Positions 24,410 through 34,069 are shown, counted from the stretch's first letter. The stretch is 64,000 nt of DNA from Polystyrenella longa (GCF_007750395.1 NZ_CP036281.1:1327001-1391000), one strand, 5' to 3'. Numbers and translations: made by a program. The notes: generated from the letters alone by a model not told the origin.

Positions 24410-26242
24410 TCAGCGGGCTGCGCGGATCTTGAACGTTTCTTCAACGTCGTCTCGTTCGTTGTAAGGACGAACCGTGAAGTACCAGCGTTTCCAGCGACGG
24501 TATGTCTCTTCTCGCCACTTCTGCACTGCTTTCAACCGGTCTTCGCCTTGCACGGTGGGATCAATCAGCTGATCGGGACTGACATCCTGATCGCTCAGCC
24601 CGTTAGGACGGCGGGTCATAAAACAGAGGCTGAGCAACGCTTCGACATTCACATCTACGTTTTCGACGAGCAATCCGTCGATTAAAATGGGAATGACTTC
24701 CAAATCTTCTGTGCGCCCCAGTGCCCACATCGCAATCTGCTTTACATTCATTCGGGGATCAGCCGCCATCTTGACGAGGATCTCTTTCTGAGAGATGAGT
24801 GCTTCGCGCTCTTCAAAGTTCACATTTTCGACGAGCGCCTCAGCAATCGCGGCGACGTTGGCTTCTTTAGGGTTCATTAAGTCTGCCAGGAGCTTTTCAA
24901 CCGGTTCTTCCTTTTTCTTTTTAACGAGTTTATCCTTTTCGCTTTCTTCCTCTTCTGGCTCATTCGGATCTTTAAGACCCCGATTGCCCGTCAGCATTCC
25001 CCCCCCCAGTCCGAAATTGGGTGCCTTTCCTAATGTTCGGGCAGTCGCCTTGGTAAGGAACATCAAGCCAAACGCGGTTGCGGCTGCTTCTAAGGAGTGC
25101 CCCTCGTACCAGTGCCCTTTATCCGCGTTTTGTTTTTCGACGAGCCACGAGCCACCTTCCAAGTACCAGTCGTGCCCCGCCAGCTGGTTAATATCTCCGA
25201 GTGCGCACATGCGTTCCATGCTGTAGAGATAATAATAGGGATACTGACCGACGCCTTTTTTAATCGCGTAATTGCGGTTGATCCAAGCTATTGCGCCTCC
25301 AATTGACTTATCAATCGCAGCGAGCGAGATGCGAGGTTGATAATCTTTCATCGCTTCAATTGCTTTTTGACGTTCAGTTTTTTCTACCTCGGAAAGTGCT
25401 TCCGCTTCTTCCACAATTGCCTCTTCGATTGCAGATCCTTCTGCAGGAGCTTCTTCCAGTACGCCAAATTTTTTCGGCGTCCCGTCCTGAGACTTATCCA
25501 CCGGTTTAGTTCCCCATTTTCCTTTAGCTTCCGGATACAGGTGACGGCGTATGATCAACATATTACAAGCTCCAGCGACAGACATGGAATGAGTGGATCG
25601 ATTTCCCGGAAAAGGGTGATAAGAGAAACCTCCATCGGCTCCTTGAACTTGTATATGCCATAGTGCGGCCTTGTCCCAAACAGATGGAGAAAAGGGGATA
25701 CCTGCTTTATGCGCGCTCCATAGACCCAGCAATGCGTACTGGGTCTGGCTCGTGTCTCCGTTTCTTGCATCTTTGTTTGTGTAGTCCCAGGCACCATCTC
25801 CTCTTTGGCGACCCACAATATATTTTGTTAGCATTTCCATTTGCTTCTGATATTGGGTCCCCTCATGATCAAGAGCCTCTAACAGCATCAAATCAACACC
25901 TGCTTCGTAAACGGCTTTAGATCTTTCATTCGCTAAATATTCTTCACCACTCGTTTTGGCTGTGATTATTCCGACAGCGCCGGTAATGGGTGCAGATTCT
26001 GGCGGAACATTTGCCTTTAACAATGCCAGTGCAGAGATGGTGGTTCGGCCATCGGAAGGAATGGCTTTTTCGGAGTAAGACTTCTGCAGGAACGCTTTCG
26101 CTTTTTCGATGGCCGCCAGAAATTCGGGAGGTTCATTTGCTCCGTAAGCGATCGGTGTGCTCAAAAAAATATTCGCACTGAGACTGAGCGTGAGACACCA
26201 TAAACCAAAACTACGAAAAGAAGTGGGTAATGTAGTGATCAT
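24410..26242 (-). CDS. secreted alpha/alpha-toroid (prenyltransferase/squalene-oxidase-repeat) protein with HEAT-like tail
   Basis: 610 residues with a signal peptide ending near AYGAN. Repeats typical of the prenyltransferase/squalene-oxidase toroid follow: GDGAWDYTNKDARNGDTSQTQYALLGLW, GADGGFSYHPF, STHSMSVAGACNML, then YYLYSMERMCAL and KGHWYEGHSLEAAATAFGLMFL. An acidic-basic linker (EPEEEESEKDKLVKKKKEE) leads to a HEAT-like helical repeat part (MAADPRMNVKQIAMWALG, VIPILIDGLL). The DxDD acid motif of squalene-hopene cyclase is absent and the protein is exported, so it is not the hopene cyclase despite hpnC/hpnD elsewhere in the window. It is probably a binding or scaffold toroid. Planctomycetes carry many such proteins of unknown role. 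Confidence 0.75.
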   Translation of the reverse strand: MITTLPTSFRSFGLWCLTLSLSANIFLSTPIAYGANEPPEFLAAIEKAKAFLQKSYSEKAIPSDGRTTISALALLKANVPPESAPITGAVGIITAKTSGEEYLANERSKAVYEAGVDLMLLEALDHEGTQYQKQMEMLTKYIVGRQRGDGAWDYTNKDARNGDTSQTQYALLGLWSAHKAGIPFSPSVWDKAALWHIQVQGADGGFSYHPFPGNRSTHSMSVAGACNMLIIRRHLYPEAKGKWGTKPVDKSQDGTPKKFGVLEEAPAEGSAIEEAIVEEAEALSEVEKTERQKAIEAMKDYQPRISLAAIDKSIGGAIAWINRNYAIKKGVGQYPYYYLYSMERMCALGDINQLAGHDWYLEGGSWLVEKQNADKGHWYEGHSLEAAATAFGLMFLTKATARTLGKAPNFGLGGGMLTGNRGLKDPNEPEEEESEKDKLVKKKKEEPVEKLLADLMNPKEANVAAIAEALVENVNFEEREALISQKEILVKMAADPRMNVKQIAMWALGRTEDLEVIPILIDGLLVENVDVNVEALLSLCFMTRRPNGLSDQDVSPDQLIDPTVQGEDRLKAVQKWREETYRRWKRWYFTVRPYNERDDVEETFKIRAAR

Positions 26243-26606
26243 GATTTGGGTTTGTCGGTCGTTTTGTGAGGTTAATGACGAACAAGAAAACCATATAAGT
26301 CATGGTTAGCGAGGTCGGGGAATCAGCAGGATAATCAGGGAGTCAGGTTTTTATGGTTTTGGTAACCATTGGACCTTCTCGGAGGCTGTTCCGGCCCGAC
26401 AGATTGAATTCAAGAGTATACTCTATATACGTATTTTAAGGCCAAGTTTACTTCTCTTCACGCGTTTTTCCCTGCTTTTTTGAGATCAGAGAGGGGCTGT
26501 GAGGGGTACATTTCGCCACCACAGTTTACGATCACGGCTTAGCCTTATTGCCCAAATTAAAAAATAAGCTCCTTTTGACAAAGTGAGAATCGAAAAGACG
26601 TCTTCC
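26243..26606. other. divergent intergenic region, 364 bp
   Basis: Divergent control region between the toroid gene and the flippase gene. It holds a perfect 12-bp palindrome at 26413-26424 (separate entry). No gene seen. Confidence 0.5.
26413..26424. promoter_or_regulatory. 12-bp perfect palindrome, operator candidate
   Basis: AGAGTATACTCT equals its own reverse complement. It sits in an AT-rich stretch of a divergent promoter region, 171 bp from the minus-strand start and 183 bp from the plus-strand start. A dimeric repressor site is possible; chance is not excluded. Confidence 0.3.
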
Positions 26607-28043
26607 ATGACAGAGCCTACTTCCGAAAACCCAGTCAAACAGGAAGGAAATGGAGGCGGCAACAGCAGTCGCTGGACTCGTCTGTTGGGGCGAATGGAGT
26701 GGAATACGGCTATTTCTTACACTTTGCTGGCCAAAGCGTGGCAAGTATTAGCCGGGCCAGTGACTGTTCTTCTCATCGGACTCTATTTTACGCTCGATCT
26801 GCAAGGATACTACTACCTCTTTTGGAAATTACTGGCCCTACAGGTTTTTGTCGAACTGCAACTGCACACAGTGATCGTGAATGTCACTAGCCATGAATGG
26901 GCCGATCTGAAGCATCATCCCGATTCCGGCCTGAAGGGTTCACCCGCTGCGCTCTCTCGATTGCGATCCTTTGCCCGCTTACTACTCCTGATTTATGGTG
27001 GGATGACCCTGTTTTTTGTGTTGGTGGTCGGTGTAGGAGGAACTTGGTTTCTCAATTTGCATCCGGCTGAAGATATTCACTGGCTTTTGCCTTGGTGGGG
27101 AGTCGTTCTCGCCAATGCGGTGCTGGTCTGGTTGGTTCCGTTTCACGCATTACTGGAAGGCTGCGAGCAAGTCGCCACCGTTCGCAAAATGCTATTCTGG
27201 CAGGCATTCACGAGTAACTTGGTTCTCTGGGCCACTATTGTGACCGGTTTCAATTTGTGGACGATCTTCTTTCTTAGTTTGGTTCGCCTTGTCTGGGAAT
27301 TGATTTCAATCCTGAGTTGGAATCGAAATTTCTTTCGTTCGATATTTGTGCCCGCTGATAGGGATCGACTCTGTTGGAGAACAGAGGTCTGGCCGCTGCA
27401 GTGGCGAATCGCCGTTAAGGGAATCTTCATCTTCTTCGGGTTTCAGATTTTCGAAATGGTGATGTTTGCTTATCACGGGGCCGAGGTCGCCGGGCAGATG
27501 GGCATGACCTGGACCGTTTTGATGGCATTACAAATTGGCGCTGCTGCCTGGGTGCAGACGCGTGTGCCCGAATTCGGAGTGTTGGTGGCTCAGCAAAATT
27601 ATCAGGAACTCGACCGGCGTTTTATGAAACTCGCGGGGATTTCACTTGGATTGATGACTGCGGGGGGACTGGCTTTTGTTCTGCTGGTCAGTCTGCTTCA
27701 CTGGCAGGAGTACGCGTTCGCTTCCCGGTTTCTCCCACTTATCCCTTTAAGCCTGATTACCCTGGCAGCGACCCTATCATTGATTCCGACCTTCCAGTGG
27801 ATTTATATCCACGCCCATAAGCAGAGCCCGCATCTCATACTCAGTTGCTTGTCCTCATCCGTTGTCGGTGCGCTCATCTGGTGGCTCGGAAAGAATTACG
27901 GGGCGATGGGTGCCGCGGCGGCCTATCTGGGAATGGTGGTTGGGTTTTCACTCCCCGTTTGGACTTATGTCTGGTTTCAATGTCGACGAGACTGGCACCA
28001 ACTGCCGGAGTCAGAATCAACCAGCCATGAGTTCTCGGAATAG
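26607..28043 (+). CDS. Wzx-like polysaccharide flippase / oligosaccharide transporter
   Basis: Counted from ATG 26607 the protein has 478 residues; an in-frame GTG at 26583 would add eight. About 12-14 hydrophobic segments are visible, for example VTVLLIGLYFTLDLQGYYYLFWKLLAL, MTLFFVLVVGVGGTWF, GISLGLMTAGGLAFVLLVSL and ALIWWLGKNYGAMGAAAAYLGMVVGF. The layout and the GYYYLFWKLL entry suggest the MOP superfamily (Wzx type), which flips lipid-linked sugar repeat units across the inner membrane. The next genes, a GT4 glycosyltransferase and an asparagine synthetase on the other strand, support a polysaccharide role. It overlaps the convergent glycosyltransferase gene by 27 bp. Confidence 0.7.
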   Translation: MTEPTSENPVKQEGNGGGNSSRWTRLLGRMEWNTAISYTLLAKAWQVLAGPVTVLLIGLYFTLDLQGYYYLFWKLLALQVFVELQLHTVIVNVTSHEWADLKHHPDSGLKGSPAALSRLRSFARLLLLIYGGMTLFFVLVVGVGGTWFLNLHPAEDIHWLLPWWGVVLANAVLVWLVPFHALLEGCEQVATVRKMLFWQAFTSNLVLWATIVTGFNLWTIFFLSLVRLVWELISILSWNRNFFRSIFVPADRDRLCWRTEVWPLQWRIAVKGIFIFFGFQIFEMVMFAYHGAEVAGQMGMTWTVLMALQIGAAAWVQTRVPEFGVLVAQQNYQELDRRFMKLAGISLGLMTAGGLAFVLLVSLLHWQEYAFASRFLPLIPLSLITLAATLSLIPTFQWIYIHAHKQSPHLILSCLSSSVVGALIWWLGKNYGAMGAAAAYLGMVVGFSLPVWTYVWFQCRRDWHQLPESESTSHEFSE

Positions 28044-29186
28044 GTCCTCCAACTGCGAAAGACCTTGGTGATGATTAAATCGGTCGATCATCGATTGCCG
28101 CGCGGCCTCTAGTTTGTCATTGGATTCCGGGTCTTGCTTCACCACTCTTTCGATAACCGACGCCAATTGGGCGTAACTGGAAGGGGAAACGAGGTCGCCC
28201 CATTTTCCTTCTTCCAAGATTTCCATTGGTCCGCTGGGACAATCGGTCGAGACGACGGGCGTCCGGCACAGGATCGCTTCGACGAGAGCGTTGGGCATCC
28301 CTTCGTACAACGACGGAAGGCAGAATAGCTGTGCCTGTTTCACCATCGGCAAGGGGTTCTTTTTCAAACCGGCAAAGGTCACGTAGTCGTCTAACTCAAG
28401 ACGATGAACCAGTTGACGCAGGTGGCCTTCTTCCTGGCCTTCGCCCACAAGGTGCAACCGCAATTGCTTCAATCCCCGATGATAGATCAGCCAGTGCATC
28501 GCGAGAATTAAATAGTAATGTCCTTTTTGAGCATGCAGGCGGGCGACAGTCACGATTGAGAAATGGTCGCCATTCCAGGAGGGGCCCGGTTCGGTGGCAC
28601 GCTGATCGATCAGATCGACATCGAACAGATTATAAATCATCCGAACATGGGATTCAGACAAAGTGAAGTAATCGAGGACTCGTTCCCGTAATCCGTTCGA
28701 GTTGGTGAGGACAACATTCGCCTGTTGATAAGCTCGTCGAGCATGTCGCCAATACCACTTGAGAGCCCACGGCTGGCGAATACGACGGTACAGCTTCAAC
28801 TCAGGTTCAGGGTCGACTGCCACGGCCGCGATATGCGGAATCCCGATCGAGGTAGCGGCGGGTGAAACGAGCAGATTCATCAGGTAGCAGCGGGAATAGA
28901 CTAGATCGATCCGTTCCTCTCGCATCACTTGAATCAAATCGCGCCGCTGCGTCCACGGTATCCGGCCGGGAAATTTAAGTCCCATCCCTTGGTGCCGTTC
29001 CCAGAAAACATGCAAGGGGACATCGGTCGGCACCTCTTCTAAAAGTTCCCCGGTGTGGTGGATCAGATAGAGAACGGGTTCGAACTGCTCCCGATCCAAT
29101 CCCTTCATAATCTGCAGCACCTGTCGCTCAGCTCCACCACCTCCCATCGAGCCGATGGCAAACAAGATGCGAATTTTGCGAGGCAT
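28017..29186 (-). CDS. GT4-family glycosyltransferase
   Basis: From ATG 29186 the product has 389 residues; a TTG at 29249 would add 21 residues with no homology-like character. The GT-B fold is visible: N-terminal GSMGGGGAERQVLQIMKGL (glycine-rich loop), then the C-terminal donor-binding half with TVARLHAQKGHYYLILAM, LHLVGEGQEEGHL, VTFAGLKKNPLPM and the signature FCLPSLYEGMPNALVEAILC (EGMPNALVEA, the E-x7-E-like motif). It transfers a sugar from a nucleotide-sugar donor, probably onto a lipid-linked glycan. It lies 144 bp downstream of the asparagine-synthetase gene on the same strand. Acceptor and donor cannot be read from sequence. Confidence 0.9.
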   Translation of the reverse strand: MPRKIRILFAIGSMGGGGAERQVLQIMKGLDREQFEPVLYLIHHTGELLEEVPTDVPLHVFWERHQGMGLKFPGRIPWTQRRDLIQVMREERIDLVYSRCYLMNLLVSPAATSIGIPHIAAVAVDPEPELKLYRRIRQPWALKWYWRHARRAYQQANVVLTNSNGLRERVLDYFTLSESHVRMIYNLFDVDLIDQRATEPGPSWNGDHFSIVTVARLHAQKGHYYLILAMHWLIYHRGLKQLRLHLVGEGQEEGHLRQLVHRLELDDYVTFAGLKKNPLPMVKQAQLFCLPSLYEGMPNALVEAILCRTPVVSTDCPSGPMEILEEGKWGDLVSPSSYAQLASVIERVVKQDPESNDKLEAARQSMIDRFNHHQGLSQLEDLFRELMAG

Positions 29187-29330
29187 GAGGAAGGTTCGGC
29201 TTTTCTTCAAGCGAATTCGAATGAGAACATCAGCGACGAACTGGTACAAATCGATGATTGGAAATCATTACGCTCGATGTCAGTTCATTGGGAATATCAA
29301 CATAAACTGTCCGGACAAATCCAACGACAG

Positions 29331-31265
29331 TTAAACAGTCTGCTCTCGGTTCGAAAGGAATTCCTGGAACATCAACACGTCCCAGAGCAGATACTGCCAA
29401 TCGAGTTGTCCTGAGACGTGTTCTTGCCAGCGTTGGCGAATGGAGGTTGGGTTCAGTATACCCGAAGATTCGAGGGCGTCGACCGACAGACGTTCTTCCG
29501 CCCAATCACGTAATGGTCCGCGTAACCAATGATCGAGTGGTACGCCGAAACCGACCTTAGGACGCTCAAACAGTTCCTGGGGAACAAATTTTGCCAGCAG
29601 CTTTCTCAGGAGGACTTTACCCTGTTGGGAGGTCTCGCTCAATTGGTTGCCCTGCTTTAACGAACCGGGGAGTTGCCAGCTCCATTCGATCAGTTGATGA
29701 TCCAGCAGGGGGACACGGACTTCCAAACCATGGGCCATACTTGCGCGATCCACCTTGGTCAGAATGTCGTCGGGCAGATAGCGGTGGAGATCTTGATAAC
29801 GCATCCAGTCAATCCAACCCGCTTCGTCCACGGAAAATCCGGGATCGGCTAGAGAATGTGCCGGTGTCTGGAAATACTCGGGCCGCAGGATTTCCTCCGG
29901 ATGTTTCCAATGTCGATTAAACCGCTCGTAGTATTCTCGAAACGATTTTACACCGGTCAGTTCTGCCCGGGATTGCGCCGCTTGTTTGAACCGTGAAGGC
30001 ACGGGCAGGGCTGATCCCAGACTTAACAGCTTTCCTAATGCTCCGCGAAGAGGTCCACCGAGGCCATTTACCTTTGCCCAACGATTTACAAAATAGGGAT
30101 ACCGCTGGTATCCGGCAAAGAGTTCATCCCCTCCATCGCCTGAAAGCGCGACCGTGACTTCCTTACGGGCGAACTGGCTGAGAATTAATGTTGGAATCTG
30201 GGAAGCATCGGCAAACGGTTCATCGTAAATGGAGGCAAGTTGCGGTATCACATCCATGGCCATTTGGGGATCGACCATCAATTCGTGATGGTCTGTTCCC
30301 AGATGTTTGGCGATTTTACGAGCGTGCTCTGCTTCGTTGTATTTCTGTTCTTGAAAGCCGATTGAAAATGTCTTTACTGGCGAACCATGCAATCTTTGCA
30401 TGAGTGCCACGATCAGCGAGGAATCGATCCCACCGGATAGAAAAGCTCCAATTGGGACATCGGAAATCAGGCGATCTTTAACAGACTTCGTCAGCAAGAA
30501 TTCCAGATCGCCTAACGCGGACTCTGCGGTTATTTCCTGCCGATCGGTAATGATCTGCTGTACGGTATCATGCAGTGACCAGTACGGTTCCGGTTTCGGA
30601 TTTTGTTCTGCGGACGAAAAGGTGATTGATGTGCCCGGGGGCAGCTTATGAATTCCTTTTTCAATGGAGCGAGGTGCCGAGATGTATCCGATCTGGAAAA
30701 ACTCGGTGACAGCCGCGGGGTCAAGTTCCGAAGTGAATTCGGGAAAGCGAAATAAGGCTTTCAGTTCCGATGCGAACAGCAGTGTTCCCCGACAATGCCC
30801 GTAATACAATGGTTTGATACCGACGCGGTCGCGAGCGAGCGTCAACTTCTTGTCGCGGCGATTCCAAAGTGCAAACGCGAACATCCCGTTCAGTTTGCTC
30901 AGCGTCTTATCCAAGCCCCAGGCAGCGAGTGCTTCCAGCAGCACTTCGGTGTCGGACGTTCCACGAAAAGAAATATCCTGTTGCTCCAATTCTCGGCGGA
31001 GCAGGGGGGCATTATATATTTCACCATTGTAGATGAGTAGATAGCGACCGTCCTGGGAGAGCAGAGGTTGCCGTCCCGCAGTGGAGAGATCCTGCACGGC
31101 CAATCGTCGATGTCCGAAGGCCAGTCCCGTATCTCGTTCCCATCCACTGCCTCGATCATCCGGGCCACGATGGTGCAGAACCTCAACCATCGATTTGATC
31201 GTGGTTTGGTGTTGTTTGTCATTCCAGTTTGGCTTGTTCAGCCAGTAGCCCGCGATTCCACACAT
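29331..31265 (-). CDS. asnB: asparagine synthase (glutamine-hydrolysing), AsnB type
   Basis: 644 residues. Cys2 of MCGIAGYW is the glutaminase nucleophile, so the start is fixed. The GATase domain (about 1-215) has HHRGPDDRG, GHRRLAVQDLS and YNGEIYN. The synthase domain has the ATP pyrophosphatase loop FLSGGIDSS (275-283), later ALSGDGGDELFAGYQRY and KVDRASMAHGLEVRVPLLD. In exopolysaccharide loci such enzymes often amidate sugars rather than make asparagine; the adjacent glycosyltransferase and flippase make that reading plausible. Which amide is made is not decidable here. Confidence 0.92.
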   Translation of the reverse strand: MCGIAGYWLNKPNWNDKQHQTTIKSMVEVLHHRGPDDRGSGWERDTGLAFGHRRLAVQDLSTAGRQPLLSQDGRYLLIYNGEIYNAPLLRRELEQQDISFRGTSDTEVLLEALAAWGLDKTLSKLNGMFAFALWNRRDKKLTLARDRVGIKPLYYGHCRGTLLFASELKALFRFPEFTSELDPAAVTEFFQIGYISAPRSIEKGIHKLPPGTSITFSSAEQNPKPEPYWSLHDTVQQIITDRQEITAESALGDLEFLLTKSVKDRLISDVPIGAFLSGGIDSSLIVALMQRLHGSPVKTFSIGFQEQKYNEAEHARKIAKHLGTDHHELMVDPQMAMDVIPQLASIYDEPFADASQIPTLILSQFARKEVTVALSGDGGDELFAGYQRYPYFVNRWAKVNGLGGPLRGALGKLLSLGSALPVPSRFKQAAQSRAELTGVKSFREYYERFNRHWKHPEEILRPEYFQTPAHSLADPGFSVDEAGWIDWMRYQDLHRYLPDDILTKVDRASMAHGLEVRVPLLDHQLIEWSWQLPGSLKQGNQLSETSQQGKVLLRKLLAKFVPQELFERPKVGFGVPLDHWLRGPLRDWAEERLSVDALESSGILNPTSIRQRWQEHVSGQLDWQYLLWDVLMFQEFLSNREQTV

Positions 31266-32048
31266 AGCGATTCATCCTAGTGAGATCGCTCCCGCTCAGG
31301 TAGTCGTCAACGGGGGGAAACCGGTTGAAGAGGGGAAATTCAGATCAGACTTACGGTTAGGTCATGCTAAGAAATTTTGTTCTAGAGCCGAAAATCGCAG
31401 CGAATGTCGTAAAATAAGTGTTGAAAGAGAGATAGGCAGTTGAGGTGGGTCAGTTGCACGCTCAATAAGTCTCTGTTTTCGGAACCAAATAAGGTTTTCC
31501 CCGCTTTCCTTTCTCGAAATTAGTACTAGGAGTACCGGAAAGGCTGATTGCAGGCAGAACTCCTATTTTCTGATGGATGTACGCAAACGATCAGGGTAAA
31601 ATGGCGATAGCAGTTTTTGCTTACCCAAAATTAAAAACGGTAACCTGAATCGCGTCTCTTTCCACTGGCAATAGAGATTGAGGTCAGGTCAAAAAAGAGA
31701 AACTTGGCGATCCTGGTCAAAAAACCGGGATCCAATCGGCGATTTCATCGTTAGCGAATTAATAGTTAGCTTTCTAACTGAAGAGAAGCATTTTTCTGGT
31801 AGAACATCTATTGGAACATAGAGTCGAACCTGTTTTGCCTCTTCGGCCTCTCAACTATTGAACTGACACCAAACTGAACAAAAAGTGCCCGCATCCCTGT
31901 TCTGTGCCCGATTGGGCTCAGTATCGGTGAGAATTTCCCCTGTTCAGAATATGCTCGATCCTGCGCTGTTGAATGTCGACGTCGCTTCACTCCTCAATCA
32001 TCAATCCTGTTTGCTGAACACACTACTCCACCTTTAAGGGATGGAACC
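31266..32048. other. long divergent intergenic region, 783 bp
   Basis: Between asnB (minus) and the SpoIIE-type phosphatase (plus). AT-richer than its neighbours, with several A-runs and a hairpin at 31709-31732. No frame with convincing composition was found. It is long enough to hide a small RNA or a long leader, but nothing specific can be named. Confidence 0.45.
31709..31732. repeat. stem-loop with A-rich loop
   Basis: Arms GATCCTGGT (31709-31717) and ACCGGGATC (31724-31732) pair at 9 positions including one G-T, around the loop CAAAAA. TTGG/CCAA can extend the stem with a bulge. No T-run follows, so a terminator is unlikely. It may be a structured leader or an untranslated RNA element. 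Confidence 0.35.
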
Positions 32049-33347
32049 ATGTCGACGTTATCTGAAAATATCCTCGGAGGAGGAACCTGGCAGGAACGGT
32101 TAAATCAAATTGTCGCCACCATGCAGGAGATGTCCAAGCACACCGATCCGCAGGAGATGGTACAGGCCTATTCACGCCGAATCCGAGAGATGTCCCCGGG
32201 AAATCGGATCATTTCTCTCAGTCGTCGAGACCTGGATGAGCCTTGGTTCCGGGTGACCCGCTACAGCGAATGGACACAGGACGTAAACCCCTGGCATGAA
32301 GTCGACTCGCTTCCCATGTACGATCGGGGACTGTTTTCAGAACTGATCTACGGCAACGCGCCTAAAATTATTGACGATCTCGTGCTTGAGCCTAACGATC
32401 CTGCGTATCAGTATCTTGAAGGTCAAGGTTCGTTGATCGCCGTTCCTCAGTTTGAAAACGGTAATGCACTCAACATGACGGTCTTCGCTCGTGAGGGTAC
32501 AGATCGGTTCGATCCTGAACAACTTCCCGAGTTTGTCTGGGTCAGCAATCTATTCGGGCGGGCGACCAGTAACCTGGTGATGGCGAAACAGCTTAGCGAA
32601 GCCTACGCGCAAGTCGATTTCGAATTAAAACGAGTTGCTGAAATTCAGCATTCTCTGCTTCCCGCTTCGCTGCCTGAGATATCCAATCTCAAATTGGCCG
32701 CTCATTACGAAACGTCTCAGCGGGCAGGGGGAGATTACTACGACTTCTTCCCACTGCCGAATGACAAGTGGGGGATCCTGATCGCTGATGTGAGCGGTCA
32801 TGGTACGCCTGCTGCCGTTATGATGGCAGTGCTGCACAGTATCGCCCATAGTTACGACCATGAAGACAGTCGGCATGCTGCTCCGTTCCTTGATTTCGTT
32901 AACAAAAAATTGTGCCAGCGTTATACCGAAGACTCAGGTACTTTTGTGACTGCGTTCTATGCGATTTACGATCCTCATACCTACCGCCTGACGTACAGCT
33001 CAGCCGGACACAACCCTCCGCGTCTGCGGCACTGTGACAATGAAATCGTAGAAGCGCTCGATCAGGCGCAGAGCCTGCCTTTAGGGGTCATCGAGCATGC
33101 GGAATATCATGATGCCCGTAAGATTTTGAAGCCGAATGACCGGATCATCTTCTATACCGATGGCATTGTCGAAGCGGGCAACCACAATGGAGTTCTCTTC
33201 GGAGAAGATCGCCTCGACAGCGTGCTTGCCAAATGTAAGCAGGACCCGCAGGAGATCATCACCGACTTGCTGGAGAAGTTGAAAAGCTTCACCAGTGATA
33301 TGCCCCCCCTGGACGACCGGACGCTACTAACAGCGAGAGTACTTTAG
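32049..33347 (+). CDS. RsbU-type PP2C (SpoIIE domain) serine phosphatase with GAF-like sensor
   Basis: 432 residues, with AAGGGATGG before the ATG. The N-terminal half (about 20-190) looks like a GAF-type sensor. A helix leads to the C-terminal SpoIIE/PP2C domain (about 205-430), with ELKRVAEIQHSLLP, AGGDYYDFFPL, ILIADVSGHGTPAAVMMA, SSAGHNPPRL, FYTDGIVEAGN and PPLDDRTLL. The Asp residues in GGDYYDF, IADVSGHG, YTDG and DDRT are the metal ligands of this family. Such enzymes dephosphorylate anti-anti-sigma (STAS) proteins in partner-switching cascades. No STAS or RsbW gene is adjacent, so its targets lie elsewhere. A strong terminator follows directly. Confidence 0.93.
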   Translation: MSTLSENILGGGTWQERLNQIVATMQEMSKHTDPQEMVQAYSRRIREMSPGNRIISLSRRDLDEPWFRVTRYSEWTQDVNPWHEVDSLPMYDRGLFSELIYGNAPKIIDDLVLEPNDPAYQYLEGQGSLIAVPQFENGNALNMTVFAREGTDRFDPEQLPEFVWVSNLFGRATSNLVMAKQLSEAYAQVDFELKRVAEIQHSLLPASLPEISNLKLAAHYETSQRAGGDYYDFFPLPNDKWGILIADVSGHGTPAAVMMAVLHSIAHSYDHEDSRHAAPFLDFVNKKLCQRYTEDSGTFVTAFYAIYDPHTYRLTYSSAGHNPPRLRHCDNEIVEALDQAQSLPLGVIEHAEYHDARKILKPNDRIIFYTDGIVEAGNHNGVLFGEDRLDSVLAKCKQDPQEIITDLLEKLKSFTSDMPPLDDRTLLTARVL

Positions 33348-33375
33348 AAGTCACTTCGAATTATACAATCTATCT

Positions 33376-33417
33376 AAAACCTCTGTTCGAAAAACTCGAA
33401 CAGAGGTTTTTTCTTTT
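33376..33417 (+). terminator. strong intrinsic terminator after the phosphatase gene
   Basis: Perfect 15-bp stem (33376-33390 with 33396-33410, AAAACCTCTGTTCGA against its complement), 5-base loop, then TTCTTTT. It starts 28 bp after the stop codon. The A-run on the left arm also gives a T-run on the minus strand. Confidence 0.9.
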
Positions 33418-34069
33418 GGACACCATGAAGATCAGGAGAAGTTAAACTCCAGGTCGCACTTATCTTCACCAGTTCTGCCCGTTCAATTTGCAGACAAATT
33501 CGCTCCCTTTTACGATTCCAGAGCTTCTCGAAACTGAGAACCAATTTTGTTACGAAAATCTGAGACCAATTCAGGGTAATCAAAACGGACCAAATTCTCG
33601 TACAAACGCTTTCGGAAATCTTTTTGAATTGGACCGATTTTTATTGACGATTGCACGGATTTCTGGCACCGACTGCCAACCTCTTAATCGGAATAGCTGC
33701 GAATTCTCTCTGCGTTCGAATCGATGATGCCGGCGCTATCGCGATGATCCAAGTATAGGGAACGTCTTTAAAACCAGATGTTTGCCGTTCAAACACCGGT
33801 GCAGAAAAGACTGTCATTCAAGCGTGTGTTGATACGAATCGAGTTTTCCGATCTCATCGGAAAATCAAACAGTCTTCATCATCTGTTTACGACCATTCAC
33901 TATCTTGCCTTCGGTTTGGTTGAGCGACTCCTTCCAAGACTCTTCGCTCCTGGGACTGAATTCTGTTCGCTGGCTGGCACATCGTTTGCGATACCGTTTC
34001 TGCGGAGGGATAGCGCCATGACCACCTTGCTCGCACCTATGATAAAACTAACCCCCGAAAGGACCATGT
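33418..34069. other. intergenic region, 652 bp
   Basis: Spacer before the MFS gene. Short frames occur (33488-33727, 33778-34107) but lack ribosome-binding sites and recognisable sequence. It presumably carries the MFS promoter. Confidence 0.4.

Noticed and set aside
24410-26242. Squalene-hopene cyclase completing the hopanoid pathway
   Set aside because: The protein is exported, lacks the DxDD acid motif and QW-motif density, and carries a HEAT-like tail.
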